A stretch of 64,000 nucleotides of DNA, taken from assembly GCA_022577435.1 (NCBI GenBank), contig JAKOON010000004.1, positions 901,501-965,500 of the forward strand, given 5' to 3'. Source of the stretch: Embiotoca jacksoni (Eukaryota > Chordata > Actinopteri > Embiotocidae). Position numbers and translations under genes: made by a program. This document shows positions 63,311 through 64,000 of the stretch, piece after piece. The first letter of the stretch is position 1; the number at the start of each line of letters is the position of its first letter. The notes under the pieces were generated by a model, which worked only from the letters and a program-made list of their open reading frames with translations, did no database searches and had not been told where the DNA came from.

Positions 63311-64000
63311 CAAATTCAATTTGAAAGCAATTCATAAACATATTTACAAGATTTCTGTGTGGACCAAAGACCAAAGAAACAGCCGGTCTGACAGACAGAC
63401 AGACATCAGAGACACACTGCCAGCGTCTTAAAGTTTCAACTGGTGTGCCTCTTATTGTTTCTGGAAAGCTTTTTAATATGTCCCGATAAACAGCATGAAG
63501 GTGAAGTGGTCTTCGGCCTCAACATTACTAATAAAAAGTTACACTTTTTATCTGTTTACTGCTCGACACAAAAAGCATTTGAAACTTACTCCATTTTATT
63601 GTGATTCTATTACAATCCCCCAAACACAGCGAACGTCTTTATTATACCACGTTTCCTATCTGAAGTCAAACATTGCTTTAGAAACTATTTGTCAGTGATG
63701 TGGCAGCAGAGCAGAAAGCATGTAATTACCCCGCGGTCCCATTAAGGTTGTTAAGATCAGACTGTTGCACACAATCCAACCTGAACGTAACCGGGCTGAA
63801 CGTCTCCGAGTGTCCAACAGCTACCGTCCTCTGTCTCAACACTGACTCATGTCACCAAACACACTCATTCGTGTCTCTTTATCTCACCTGCAAAGAGCAA
63901 AGTGACGCACTGAGTGAAGCACAATCCTTCTCGGCAGTATCGTCACACGTCAGTGATTTATCATTTGGTTTGATAACATTAAAAATACATGTCAGTACAA
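63311..64000. other. Non-coding DNA at window end
   Basis: Contains a short GACA run (about 63388-63406). No gene is seen. Confidence 0.45.

Overview
This is a nuclear genomic window from a ray-finned (teleost) fish. The evidence is spliced vertebrate coding exons, long AT-rich non-coding DNA, vertebrate simple repeats, and transposon families typical of teleosts (a Tc1-like element with about 216-bp inverted repeats, a piggyBac-type MITE, CR1/L2/Rex1-like LINE pieces, hAT-like MITE relics). I cannot name the species.

The only well-supported cellular gene is xirp2 (Xin actin-binding repeat-containing 2, also called myomaxin or Xin-beta), on the + strand from about 5.5 to 20.9 kb. I could rebuild most of it from splice sites and phases: a YQAAVS-motif exon (5531-5610), an MEESE exon (6220-6348), three small exons (7031-7117, 7409-7466, 7575-7663), one giant exon with about 28-30 Xin repeats and poly-proline blocks (from 8196, open to 17888), and two exons encoding a complete LIM domain plus a tail with two WPP motifs (18973-19103, 19486-19891). 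The 3' UTR appears to end at the AATAAA near 20.92 kb. The exon before the giant exon ends in phase 0 and the LIM exon starts in phase 0. The locus can therefore make a short EPLIN-like LIM protein (298 aa from the ATG at 6223) by skipping the Xin exon, as well as the giant Xin protein.

At about 22.0-22.23 kb a CpG-richer, TATA-less segment with CCAAT-type boxes and a strong splice donor looks like the first exon and promoter of the next gene. By remembered vertebrate gene order (XIRP2 followed by B3GALT1) it may be the 5' end of b3galt1, but no coding sequence in the window proves this. From 22.2 kb to the end I find no convincing cellular coding exon; it reads as a long intron or gene-poor DNA with mobile elements.

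Repeats and mobile DNA: a 16-bp minisatellite (17.95 kb) in the xirp2 intron; a young Tc1-like transposon (25102-26608) whose transposase has lost its N-terminal end; a hAT-like MITE (29.7 kb); a LINE-type 3' tail (32.6-32.77 kb); a degenerate teleost dispersed repeat (43.54-44.0 kb); a 127-bp TG microsatellite (46.23 kb); a 37-39-bp minisatellite of about 17 units inside a broken LINE reverse-transcriptase gene (46.99-47.62 kb); other dispersed-repeat relics (48.4 and 62.8-63.3 kb); an ATT microsatellite (55.94 kb); and a 222-bp piggyBac-type MITE (58230-58451). I did not find a new multi-gene system. The most interesting points are the xirp2 architecture and internal duplications, and the minisatellite that grew inside a reverse-transcriptase gene.
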